Shown: positions 14,515-21,622 of the stretch, one piece after another
Numbering within the stretch: the stretch's first letter is position 1
Layout of the letters: the number at the start of each line of letters is the position of its first letter
Assembly (NCBI RefSeq): GCF_014854695.1
Contig: NZ_CP027557.1
Span: 2,108,001 to 2,172,000, forward strand
From: Rhodococcus rhodochrous
GTDB taxonomy: Bacteria; Actinomycetota; Actinomycetes; Mycobacteriales; Mycobacteriaceae
Length of the DNA: 64,000 nt
Reading direction: 5' to 3'
The notes under the pieces: model-generated
Told to the model about the DNA's origin: nothing
Database searches by the model: none
Seen by the model: only the letters and a program-made list of their open reading frames with translations
Position numbers and translations under genes: made by a program

Positions 14515-15068
14515 CCCGCTACCTCAAGCTCATCTTCCAGGGGCTATGGGAAGGTTTAGGCGACATCCTTGATGCTGCGAAAGAAGTGCCGTTCCTGAGC
14601 GCAACGCTCGTCATCCTTGTCGCGTGGTTCGTACTACTCGTCGCAAGCCTTCCGTCCAATCAACCTGCAATTACCCCACAATCCGCCGTCTCGTCCGCTC
14701 CAATAGCCCCGAACGTGCTCGAAGCACTCGTGAACCAGGAACGTACGTCCAAGGGCCTTAGCGCGCTCGAAACAAGCTCACAGCTACGAAAGAGCTCGTG
14801 CAACAAAGCGGCCCACCTCATCGAGCACGACTACTTCGCCCACGTCGCACCCAACGGCACCACTCCGTGGAGCTTCATCGATCAGGCCGGCTATCAGTAC
14901 ACCCTGGCAGGGGAGAACCTCGCGGAGCATTACCCAGACAACTACGAGCTCGTGCAGGCCTGGATGCACAGTCCGTCCCACCGAGCGAACGTCCTGGGGG
15001 AGTTCAACGAGCAGGGGATCTGCGAGCAAGAGGGGGTGGTGGTGATGCATGTGGGGGTCCGGGAATGA
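14511..15068 (+). CDS. CAP (SCP/PR-1) domain protein, membrane-anchored
   Basis: One membrane segment (about 28-48) is followed by an extracytoplasmic CAP domain: NVLEALVNQERTSKGLSALE, the HDYFAHVAPNGTTPWSF block, GENLAEHY and WMHSPSHRANVL. Bacterial CAP proteins (YkwD-like) are secreted or surface proteins of uncertain biochemistry. In a prophage early operon it might alter the envelope or surface recognition. Coupled to YopX and to the next gene. Confidence 0.85.
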   Translation: MTRYLKLIFQGLWEGLGDILDAAKEVPFLSATLVILVAWFVLLVASLPSNQPAITPQSAVSSAPIAPNVLEALVNQERTSKGLSALETSSQLRKSSCNKAAHLIEHDYFAHVAPNGTTPWSFIDQAGYQYTLAGENLAEHYPDNYELVQAWMHSPSHRANVLGEFNEQGICEQEGVVVMHVGVRE

Positions 15069-15226
15069 GCAAGCGACGAATCCCCGCCCGTCTGCGCAAA
15101 GCCTTCGACCGCTACGAGATCCGTACAGGCACCGCAGGCTTCGTGAGGTTGTACCGGAACGGTCAGCGAGTGATGCCGAAGAACACCACGATCAGATTCA
15201 ACAAACGAAAGGAGACCACCTTGTAA
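15065..15226 (+). CDS. 53-aa basic hypothetical protein
   Basis: The ATG overlaps the stop of the CAP gene (ATGA). The product is very basic (MSKRRIPARLRKAFDRYEIR), ending in KNTTIRFNKRKETTL. It is immediately followed by the ArdC-like gene. No family is recognised. Confidence 0.6.
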   Translation: MSKRRIPARLRKAFDRYEIRTGTAGFVRLYRNGQRVMPKNTTIRFNKRKETTL

Positions 15227-16051
15227 ATGGAACGCACCGCCCGCAAACGATATACGAAAGCTGAGGTACCAGAATCAGTCGCTAAGCTCACGCCGGCCGA
15301 CTTGCTCGAAGAGGCGCTGACCTTAGAGCCCGGCGAACTCACGACATACAACCGCGCCCACACCTACTCAGTCCGCAATCAGATGCTCCTACGCTCTCAG
15401 GGCGTACGAGAGCCCGTGGCAAGCTACGAAGGCTGGAGGGCCTTCAACAGGCACGTCATTAAGGGCGCGAAGGGCAAGTACATCTACCGCCCGATCACGG
15501 TGAAGTCAGAGGAGATCGACGAGAACACCGGGGAGCCGAAGAAGTTCACGAAGTTCAAGCCGGTCAAGGGGGCATTCGCCTACTCCGACACCGAAGGCGA
15601 GCCACTCCCTGAGATCGAGCACCCGACCTGGAGTAAAGAGCGTGCCCTCGGAGCCCTCGCGATCCGTGAGGTGGCCTTCGAGGACGTCAGCGCCAACATG
15701 CAGGGCTACAGCTATGAGCGCAACATCGCCATCAGTCCGATTGCTCGGTACCCGATGAAAACCACGATCCATGAGCTCGGGCACGTCTGTCTGCTGCACA
15801 CCACGAAGGAAGCGCACGCCGACTACCTAGAGCACCGGGGAATCAAAGAGTTTCAGGCCGAGAGCACGGCGTACATAGTCATGAACGAGCTGAACATGCG
15901 GGATCAGTTCGACCCAGCAGAGAGCCGGGCATACATCCGAAACTGGCTCCGGGATGAGAAGCCAAGCGACCAGGCGATAAGCCAAGTGTTTAAGGCGTCG
16001 GATGAAATTTTACGGGCGGGGATGCCCGAGGGGGAGAAGGAAGATGAGTAA
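15227..16051 (+). CDS. ArdC-like antirestriction metalloprotease
   Basis: The 274-aa protein has an N-terminal ssDNA-binding-like domain of the ArdC type (NRAHTYSVRNQMLLRSQG, then the ASYEGWRAFNRHV block). A zincin domain follows, with HELGH (182-186) and a downstream EFQAES region likely to supply the third ligand. ArdC proteins protect incoming single-stranded DNA and block type I or II restriction after conjugation. Here it may protect the injected or transferred element. GGAGACCACC precedes the ATG. Under operator D, fitting immediate early expression. Confidence 0.85.
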   Translation: MERTARKRYTKAEVPESVAKLTPADLLEEALTLEPGELTTYNRAHTYSVRNQMLLRSQGVREPVASYEGWRAFNRHVIKGAKGKYIYRPITVKSEEIDENTGEPKKFTKFKPVKGAFAYSDTEGEPLPEIEHPTWSKERALGALAIREVAFEDVSANMQGYSYERNIAISPIARYPMKTTIHELGHVCLLHTTKEAHADYLEHRGIKEFQAESTAYIVMNELNMRDQFDPAESRAYIRNWLRDEKPSDQAISQVFKASDEILRAGMPEGEKEDE

Positions 16052-16334
16052 GCAGTCGCAAGACACACCACTTAATGCAGATGATGAGCTGCGAAATAGA
16101 ATATATAACGAGGTAAAACTCTGGATGACCCCTAACGAGTCCTTGCGGTTCATAGACGATTTTATGCCGATAATCCTAGCCGACCGCAAGAAGCATGCAC
16201 TACAGGCGGGGATAAGTGAACTGGAGGCAGCAGCAGACAGCTTACGTTCATTTGGAGTTAAGGAGCTGATTGACGGCCGTATCGCAGAGCTTGAGCGCCA
16301 ACAAACCGAAGCAATGAAAGGAGAGAATGTATGA
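16044..16334 (+). CDS. 96-aa helical hypothetical protein
   Basis: The start overlaps the end of the ArdC gene. The protein is helical, with an ELEAAADSLRSFGVKELIDG helix and the ending RQQTEAMKGENV. That ending (EAMKGE), and the DNA encoding it with the next ribosome site, recurs at the end of the following gene. No family is recognised. Confidence 0.6.
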   Translation: MSKQSQDTPLNADDELRNRIYNEVKLWMTPNESLRFIDDFMPIILADRKKHALQAGISELEAAADSLRSFGVKELIDGRIAELERQQTEAMKGENV

Positions 16335-16585
16335 CGTACGAGCAGGAGAAAGAGCATCTTATCAATGAAATTTTGCACCATGGAAGAACTATGAAGATGC
16401 TCGGCTTTAACCAGGCAGCGGAGTCATTTCATGGAATAGAGAAGGCTGAAACTTCAACATTTGCAACAGCCCAGGCCTATCTACAAGACAAGAATAGATT
16501 CGAAGATCAGGAAAGAGCGCGGGTCGAATATGCCATCGAGAGACTTGTTGCGATTAGTCAAACCGAAGCAATGAAAGGAGAGTAA
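16331..16585 (+). CDS. 84-aa helical hypothetical protein
   Basis: Overlaps the previous gene by ATGA. A helical protein ending SQTEAMKGE, encoded by a direct repeat of the previous gene's end (16306-16326 and 16560-16580). The repeat contains the AAAGGAGAG ribosome site for the next gene. No family is recognised. Confidence 0.6.
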   Translation: MTYEQEKEHLINEILHHGRTMKMLGFNQAAESFHGIEKAETSTFATAQAYLQDKNRFEDQERARVEYAIERLVAISQTEAMKGE

Positions 16586-16587
16586 AG

Positions 16588-16857
16588 ATGAGCACAGCAT
16601 TATCAACAACTGAACTACAAAGGTATATCGAACGCGTATCTGACAGACTACCGAAAAAGATTATAGTAGATGGCAAGACGCTAACCCTTGAAATCAAGTA
16701 CTTCGGCAGCCTCGACAACTTCTGGACTTTATCCTATGGAACCAACGACACGAAAGACACGTTTATTCATAGGGACGAAGCATCGCTCGAAGCATGTGTG
16801 CTTGGTGCATGGCGTAGCCTGGCGCTAAGGAAGGATGAGTGGGAGTTTGAATCATGA
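16588..16857 (+). CDS. 89-aa hypothetical protein
   Basis: Not recognised. A mixed alpha/beta small protein with a central KIIVDGKTLTLEIKYFGSLD and no cysteine cluster. AAAGGAGAG lies before the ATG. Overlaps the next gene by ATGA. Confidence 0.6.
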   Translation: MSTALSTTELQRYIERVSDRLPKKIIVDGKTLTLEIKYFGSLDNFWTLSYGTNDTKDTFIHRDEASLEACVLGAWRSLALRKDEWEFES

Positions 16858-17048
16858 ACCCACAACCCCCAGTAAAGAGTGAAGATGAAGTACAGGTAAC
16901 AGTGTTTCCTGACCAATTTACATACACACATAAAGCTAACGAGTTTAACAGCACGGACTTTACCAACTGCTGCGGTGTGGCAGTAATTGATGAAGCACGC
17001 TGCCCACGCTGCAAACGCAAAGTTATAAGGCTAGAGAGGCAACCATGA
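16854..17048 (+). CDS. 64-aa zinc-finger-like protein
   Basis: The N-terminus PVKSEDEVQ is nearly repeated at the start of the next gene (PAKSEDELQ), with the DNA conserved too, so the starts are duplicated modules. The C-terminal half has CCGVAVIDEARCPRCKRKV, a plausible zinc ribbon. Role unknown. Confidence 0.55.
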   Translation: MNPQPPVKSEDEVQVTVFPDQFTYTHKANEFNSTDFTNCCGVAVIDEARCPRCKRKVIRLERQP

Positions 17049-17335
17049 GTGAACCAGCAAAGAGTGAAGATGAGCTACAGGAGAAACTAATAGCCAGTAT
17101 GGTTGATGCTTTCCACATAGATGACTGCGACGGAGTTATCGTTGAGGTTAAGGATGTGAAGGCGTACGTATGGCATAAACTATTTCCACTCATCAAGCAA
17201 GAAGCCGAATCACACGCCGATGCAGTGATAGGCGAGTACGAGCGAACCCTAAAGGCACGGCCACCGTTTGTACGTAACGCGCTACGTGCCGAACAGCGCA
17301 AACGCAACGTCTACCCGATTAAGGACCCTAAGTGA
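17045..17335 (+). CDS. 96-aa hypothetical protein
   Basis: Shares its N-terminal PAKSEDELQ module with the previous gene. The remainder is acidic then basic, with helical segments and no known signature. Overlaps both neighbours (ATGA and GTGATG junctions). Confidence 0.55.
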   Translation: MSEPAKSEDELQEKLIASMVDAFHIDDCDGVIVEVKDVKAYVWHKLFPLIKQEAESHADAVIGEYERTLKARPPFVRNALRAEQRKRNVYPIKDPK

Positions 17336-17622
17336 TGTTCGGCAAGCTCTACAACCTACTTGACGCAACCTGGCGCGACGGGGCGCAACTCGCGAGTCCT
17401 TCGTACCTGAGAAACGCAGATGGTAAGCCACTGCCGGCTATCCGCGTTGCGACTGCTCAAGAGAAGATTCACGACGACATCCTCGACCTCATCGGCCCCA
17501 ACGAACCCGTCGACTACTTCAGCAAAAGTCCCGACCGAAGCATTCGCCCTGAAGCCCGCAACCAGGTACGGGATGAGCTGCGGGCGAAGGTGCGGGAGTG
17601 GGTATCGTCTAACGAGGATTAG
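17335..17622 (+). CDS. 95-aa hypothetical protein
   Basis: Not recognised. A small soluble protein with KLYNLLDATWRDGAQLASP at the start and a C-terminal charged helix (RNQVRDELRAKVREW). Either GTG 17332 or ATG 17335 could be used. Last gene of the operator D operon; its end overlaps the convergent 50-aa gene by 14 nt. Confidence 0.6.
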   Translation: MFGKLYNLLDATWRDGAQLASPSYLRNADGKPLPAIRVATAQEKIHDDILDLIGPNEPVDYFSKSPDRSIRPEARNQVRDELRAKVREWVSSNED

Positions 17623-17761
17623 TGCCGGCCTGCGTTTCAAAGAACCAATCGATACGATCAGCAATGATCGGGCCGTAGTGCTTGGCCTTCACGGTAACGA
17701 AGAACTTCGTAGTCTCTACGAGGTCGAACTTATTATCTCGGTATATCTTGATGGGTTGCAT
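17609..17761 (-). CDS. 50-aa hypothetical protein with strong own promoter
   Basis: A short gene with AGGAA about 12 nt upstream of the ATG and a near-consensus promoter (17796-17825). The product is basic in the middle (TTKFFVTVKAKHYGPIIADR), followed by DWFFETQAG. Its -10 is embedded in two direct repeats, which suggests tight control. No family is recognised; a small regulator is possible. Confidence 0.55.
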   Translation of the reverse strand: MQPIKIYRDNKFDLVETTKFFVTVKAKHYGPIIADRIDWFFETQAGTNPR

Positions 17762-17795
17762 GTGTGTTTTGGGTTCCTGATTAGGTTATATACAC

Positions 17796-17825
17796 ATTGT
17801 AGCACACATTGTATCAGAAAGTCAA
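17796..17825 (-). promoter_or_regulatory. Near-consensus promoter overlapping direct repeats
   Basis: On the minus strand TTGACT (17820-17825), 18 bp, TACAAT (17796-17801). TACAATGTGT occurs twice with a 12-bp period (17804-17813 and 17792-17801), the second including the -10. The repeats look like an operator. Confidence 0.65.
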
Positions 17826-17843
17826 TACCTAAAGCACGGAGAA

Positions 17844-17890
17844 GGCGGGCGACGCTTCCCGAGGTCCGATGGAGACCTCCGTCGCCCGCC
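17844..17890. terminator. Long hairpin between rightward operon end and leftward GT51 gene
   Basis: GGCGGGCGACG (17844-17854) pairs perfectly with CGTCGCCCGCC (17880-17890), and AGGTC/GACCT pair inside. Only weak T content follows on either side, so it may be a terminator or a transcription barrier rather than a classic intrinsic terminator. Confidence 0.55.
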
Positions 17891-17938
17891 AAGTGAGACT
17901 CTATCACTCAGTCGCACACGTGTTCGAAGAATCGCCGT

Positions 17939-19024
17939 CTATTGGTAGGCCGGGTCCCACCATGCACCCTCGGCCTCCAACCGCTCCGCTACGCTCTCCG
18001 GCATGACCGAGCAACTGTCATCGTGTTCCGTGGGATTGAAAGCACTTGCCGGCTCGGTGATTCCAACCGTGGGCGTAAGACCTTCCCAGCCGCCGTTGAG
18101 GCTGTACAAGTCCGGAACAACTTTCTCGGCCCGCCAGATAGTTGCGAGTAGATCGATGTCGACGATGCCGCTCGTATCGATCCCACCACCCGGAGCGCGC
18201 ACAGCATCTTCGCCGGCAGGAAGCAGGCCAACGAGAAGTGTTGCAGTTGGAAGGTCTCCATCCCACGGCGGACGGTTGAAGTAGTACCACGTAGCAGCGC
18301 AGACCCCGTAGAGGTTCGGACCGAACTGGGCGTAGTTGATGTAGAGATCGAGCTGCCGTTTGTCCCCAAGGATTAGGTTGAACGGGTAGGACAGGATCGC
18401 CTCGACGCCTTTACGTACCGCCTGCACCGGCTTGGACTGCCCGCGGATGAGGAAGATGTTCTTCACGAGCTGCTGCGGGATGGTCGAGCCGGAAGGGTCT
18501 TTCTCACCCGCTAGGAAGGCATCGATGCGCTCGATGAAATCCCCAACGTGGAATGGCCCCTTGCGCGTTCCGAGTTTGTCGTCTTCATGGATGAGCACCG
18601 CAGCCACGTAATACCGACTGACATAGTCGATGTCCACGTACTGGTAGACCGTCTTCCCATCCGCCTCGTCGGTGAGCATGAACATCGTCCGAGGGGGAGT
18701 TGCGATGACGTACAAGCACGGTGGCAGAAGCATCGATGCCAGGATGGCCACCGTGCTCCAGAGGGTCCACAGCTTCCACCGGGGCCTCTTCCGCTCGGGA
18801 GGGTTGGGTTCTCCATCCCATGGCCCGGCGTCCGGTGGCTCGGTGATGGGCGGTTCGGGCGGGGCCGGCCGAGTTTGTTGTGGGGTGGCGAGCAGGAAGA
18901 ACGGTTCGAGACGCTTCCAACGCTCGCTCGCGGGACGGGGGGAAGGGAATGCAGGGCTCATGGCGATCCCCAAGTGGTGAGAGGCCAGATAGGCGTCACG
19001 TGACGGAATACGGGTGTAGTCCAT
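17939..19024 (-). CDS. Membrane-anchored GT51 peptidoglycan transglycosylase-like protein
   Basis: The 361-aa protein has a Pro-rich N-terminus, one membrane segment (about 86-108) and a GT51 domain. The signatures visible are HEDDK with E147, GSTIPQQLVKN (179-189), RKGVE (204-208) and the KRQLDLYINYAQFGPNLYG block. GT51 enzymes polymerise lipid II into glycan strands. No transpeptidase domain follows. The family's usual Glu in the LExYLN-like motif is Asp here (LDLYIN), so activity may be altered. A synthetic rather than lytic wall enzyme is unusual for a phage. An internal ATG at 18961 is an alternative start. Confidence 0.82.
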   Translation of the reverse strand: MDYTRIPSRDAYLASHHLGIAMSPAFPSPRPASERWKRLEPFFLLATPQQTRPAPPEPPITEPPDAGPWDGEPNPPERKRPRWKLWTLWSTVAILASMLLPPCLYVIATPPRTMFMLTDEADGKTVYQYVDIDYVSRYYVAAVLIHEDDKLGTRKGPFHVGDFIERIDAFLAGEKDPSGSTIPQQLVKNIFLIRGQSKPVQAVRKGVEAILSYPFNLILGDKRQLDLYINYAQFGPNLYGVCAATWYYFNRPPWDGDLPTATLLVGLLPAGEDAVRAPGGGIDTSGIVDIDLLATIWRAEKVVPDLYSLNGGWEGLTPTVGITEPASAFNPTEHDDSCSVMPESVAERLEAEGAWWDPAYQ

Positions 19025-19053
19025 CTGTAGGACAGAATCGTACGGGAATTGCT

Positions 19054-19080
19054 GTTACCCTGCTATAAATTTTTGGTAAC
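19054..19080 (+). promoter_or_regulatory. Dyad GTTACC-N15-GGTAAC around a -10 box
   Basis: Perfect 6-bp arms (19054-19059, 19075-19080) flank TATAAA (19064-19069), the likely -10 of the 19093 gene. This is the geometry of a repressor or autoregulator site. The divergent GT51 gene begins 30 bp away. Confidence 0.5.
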
Positions 19081-19092
19081 TGTGAAAGGCGG

Positions 19093-19467
19093 GTGGAAAT
19101 GGACGAGCAGATTCACCGCAGGGTGCAGCGCACCAGGGAGCTTGTGACTTCCCTCGTGGAAAGCAACCCGCTGTACGCCGACTTCCATCCGGACCTGCGC
19201 AGGCAAACCATCGAGAATCTATCGGCAGAGCTGGATGACTTGGTTGATGAGGAATTCATCTACGCGATTTCAGATCGCGAGGGGAGCCACCTTGCGGGAC
19301 TGCTCGAAAGACTGCCAGATGACGAAGGGGGATTGCTTGAGGTTCGGCGATTCCTTTACAGCTGCGTGATACCGCACGATGTTATAACCAACGAGGTCTA
19401 CGCCCGGTTCTCTAGGGAGTACCCCGGTGTGAACGGGATACAGGTACGCCCTGGTCCACGCGCTTAA
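19093..19467 (+). CDS. 124-aa hypothetical acidic protein
   Basis: Not recognised. An acidic helical protein (RQTIENLSAELDDLVDEEFI) with no HTH or cysteine motif. GTG 19093 or ATG 19099 may be the start. Its stop codon lies in the loop of the terminator that follows, so termination is tightly linked to the end of the gene. The dyad at its promoter suggests regulation. Confidence 0.6.
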   Translation: MEMDEQIHRRVQRTRELVTSLVESNPLYADFHPDLRRQTIENLSAELDDLVDEEFIYAISDREGSHLAGLLERLPDDEGGLLEVRRFLYSCVIPHDVITNEVYARFSREYPGVNGIQVRPGPRA

Positions 19468-19489
19468 GCGTGGCCAGGGCGACCGTTTT
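19447..19489 (+). terminator. Intrinsic terminator overlapping the 3' end of the 19093 gene
   Basis: CGCCCTGGTCCACGC (19447-19461) pairs with GCGTGGCCAGGGCG (19468-19481) with one bulged T. The stop codon is in the loop, and a T-run follows at 19486-19489. Confidence 0.8.
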
Positions 19490-19499
19490 CGTATTGGCG

Positions 19500-19577
19500 T
19501 TAGTCTTTCATCATTAGCGCTAGTTGCCCTAGCATGATGATAATCTGGACTACACCGATAATGGTGGCGATCTCCAC
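19500..19577 (-). CDS. 25-aa hydrophobic peptide
   Basis: A GTG-initiated frame encodes EIATIIGVVQIIIMLGQLAL followed by MMKD, a single hydrophobic helix. AGGAGG lies 12 nt upstream, a long spacing, and an in-frame stop just precedes the GTG. It resembles small toxin-like or holin-like peptides in form only. It may be spurious. Confidence 0.3.
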   Translation of the reverse strand: MEIATIIGVVQIIIMLGQLALMMKD

Positions 19578-19717
19578 TTAGTCATCAACCCTCCTATCTC
19601 TCGACGATTTCGAGATTGCCGTTTTTCGGCAACGATTAACTTTACCACAGATTTCAGGTTGACTTGATTAGTTCGCGATAGACGAATATGCGCTGTTGTC
19701 TTATGCTAGTAGCATAT

Positions 19718-20209
19718 ATGGCAGCAGGCGGTAAATCAGGCGGCGAGCAGGCGGACAACCTTCCCATCAGGCGGACGGGCCGCTTCGGTGATGACAAAGA
19801 CCCGAACATGGGCAAGGACACTCAGTTCAAACCAGGTCAGTCCGGGAACCCTAAAGGCGGACCAAAAGGGAAGAAGCTGAGCACGGTAATCCAAGAGATG
19901 CTCAATGACGAGAGCTTTATCGAGCGGCTTGCCGAGAAGCTCCCCGACAACAAGAAGCCGGACCCAGATTTTCAGGGGACGCCGATGAAGGCGATCGTCG
20001 CTACTGCGATCATCGAGTCCTTCGATCCGAGTGGTCAGTACAAGGCGCGGGCCGCTGCACGTGAGTGGATAGGCAAGTACGGGTTCGGAACGAAGATCGA
20101 CGTGACCTCGGACGGTGAACGCGTCGAGGTTGCTCCACTCGTGATCAGCAGTATCAAGTCACGAGGTACGGGCGATGCAGCCGCTGAGACTGAAGAAGAA
20201 GCAAGCTGA
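19718..20209 (+). CDS. Terminase small subunit-like protein (DUF5681-like N-terminus)
   Basis: The protein begins with the DUF5681-type motif FKPGQSGNPKGGPKGKK, seen in phage packaging-associated proteins, followed by a helical body ending in an acidic tail. It directly precedes and overlaps the large terminase gene, the usual place for the small subunit. ATG 19718 lies 10 nt after TATGCT and may be leaderless; an upstream ATG at 19688 is in frame. Role by position: recognition of the packaging site. Confidence 0.75.
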   Translation: MAAGGKSGGEQADNLPIRRTGRFGDDKDPNMGKDTQFKPGQSGNPKGGPKGKKLSTVIQEMLNDESFIERLAEKLPDNKKPDPDFQGTPMKAIVATAIIESFDPSGQYKARAAAREWIGKYGFGTKIDVTSDGERVEVAPLVISSIKSRGTGDAAAETEEEAS

Positions 20210-21578
20210 GGTCATCGAGGCGGCGAATGATCCGACCGTCGACACGATCGTCCTGATCGGCGCAGTCGGCACCGGCAAGACTGACATTGCTGCGCACCTT
20301 GTCCTGTCGATCTGCCATCAGTTCCCCAAGACCCGCTGGCCGGTGTTTCGTGTGAACCAATCGACCGCCGTTGAAACGGTGATTCCTTCTTACCTGGACA
20401 TGGCCGAACGCATGGGAATGGTCCAGGGAAAAGACTTCCTCTACACCCAGAAGCCCTATCGCATCTCATTCCCTAACGGCTCGACTATCCCATTCCGTGA
20501 GGCAGACGCCACGAAGGACCGGGGCGGCAAGAAGATCAAGGGAATAAACGCTTCGGGGAACCATCTCGATGAGGTGGACGAGTTCGAGTATGAGATGTAC
20601 TTGCAGGCGACCTCTCGTAAAGGGCGCAAGAACGAGAACGGCCAGCCATCCCTCTCGATCCTTACCGCCAACCCGAACGACGGCTGGCTGAAGGAGCACA
20701 TCTACGACAAGTGGAAGGCCGGAACCCTTCCGAAGAACATCCGGGTCATCGAGTTCGGCATAGAGGACTCCTGGCAGTCCGAAGGCGACATCGCCGCGCT
20801 TATGACGAACCCGGAGTGGTGGGTCGAGCGCTATCTTCGGAACAACTGGGACTACGCCGACGAATCAAACTCGCTCTTCAAGTCGCGTCACTTCGCGGCA
20901 TCGTTAGCTGACGAACTAGACGCTAATGCCCCACGAGTCGCCGGCTATGACGTGGCGTGGAAGGGCGAAGATCGCTCTACTCGGGCACTGTTCTACGGAC
21001 TCACCCTGGCTGACCTCGCAATAGTGAAAGCGAAGAACGTGCGCATGGAGACTTCCGAGCAAGCGGATTGGCTGATCGAGGACGCAGTGGACAGCGGGTA
21101 CGGCATCGAGAACTTGGCAGTGGATGCAGTGGGTATCGGAGCCGGGGTAGTGGGTGACCTCGTCACCAAGGACCTGCACCCGTACGAGTTCATGAGCGGG
21201 CTCCCGCCAGACCCGAGCGTGATGTTGCCAGGGGTGGCTGCTTCGCCTCTCAACTTCGGTGATCTTCGTTCGCAGATGATCTACCTGTATGCACGCGGTG
21301 TCGAGCTGGGGATCATCAAGCACTTCAAGGGCTGTCCGTTCCTGAGCGAGCTGCAGAAGGAAGCGATGATGCACCAGTTCGATGTGACGGAGAAGATCCT
21401 GAAGGTCGAGAGCAAGAAGCAGATCAAGAAGCGCCTTGGGGTGAGTCCTGACTTGTTTGACGCCGTGATCATGGCGCTTTACGTGGCACTGCGACCGATC
21501 GAACCATTCCCCGGTGATGACGACGCCTTCGGACCCACAGAACCGTATACCTCTGGGATTCTCGACCGGGCCTTCTAA
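20175..21578 (+). CDS. Terminase large subunit
   Basis: The 467-aa protein has Walker A GAVGTGKT (29-36), Walker B in the NHLDEVDEF block, and a C-terminal RNase-H-fold nuclease with acidic residues in AGYDVAWKGED, LAVDAVGIG and SPDLFDAVIMAL. It drives DNA packaging and cuts concatemers. The gene begins inside the end of the small-subunit gene. Length and motifs are normal for the family. Confidence 0.95.
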   Translation: MQPLRLKKKQAEVIEAANDPTVDTIVLIGAVGTGKTDIAAHLVLSICHQFPKTRWPVFRVNQSTAVETVIPSYLDMAERMGMVQGKDFLYTQKPYRISFPNGSTIPFREADATKDRGGKKIKGINASGNHLDEVDEFEYEMYLQATSRKGRKNENGQPSLSILTANPNDGWLKEHIYDKWKAGTLPKNIRVIEFGIEDSWQSEGDIAALMTNPEWWVERYLRNNWDYADESNSLFKSRHFAASLADELDANAPRVAGYDVAWKGEDRSTRALFYGLTLADLAIVKAKNVRMETSEQADWLIEDAVDSGYGIENLAVDAVGIGAGVVGDLVTKDLHPYEFMSGLPPDPSVMLPGVAASPLNFGDLRSQMIYLYARGVELGIIKHFKGCPFLSELQKEAMMHQFDVTEKILKVESKKQIKKRLGVSPDLFDAVIMALYVALRPIEPFPGDDDAFGPTEPYTSGILDRAF

Positions 21579-21622
21579 CTCATTTACTAAAACCGCCGGG
21601 TGCTTTACATTCAAAAGCAGAT

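Noticed and set aside
17912-17927. TCGCAC-ACGT-GTTCGA, a LexA-like box with one mismatch
   Set aside because: It lies at the 3' end of the GT51 gene, about 90 bp upstream of the -35 of the 50-aa gene and beyond a hairpin. No promoter overlaps it, so a role is doubtful.
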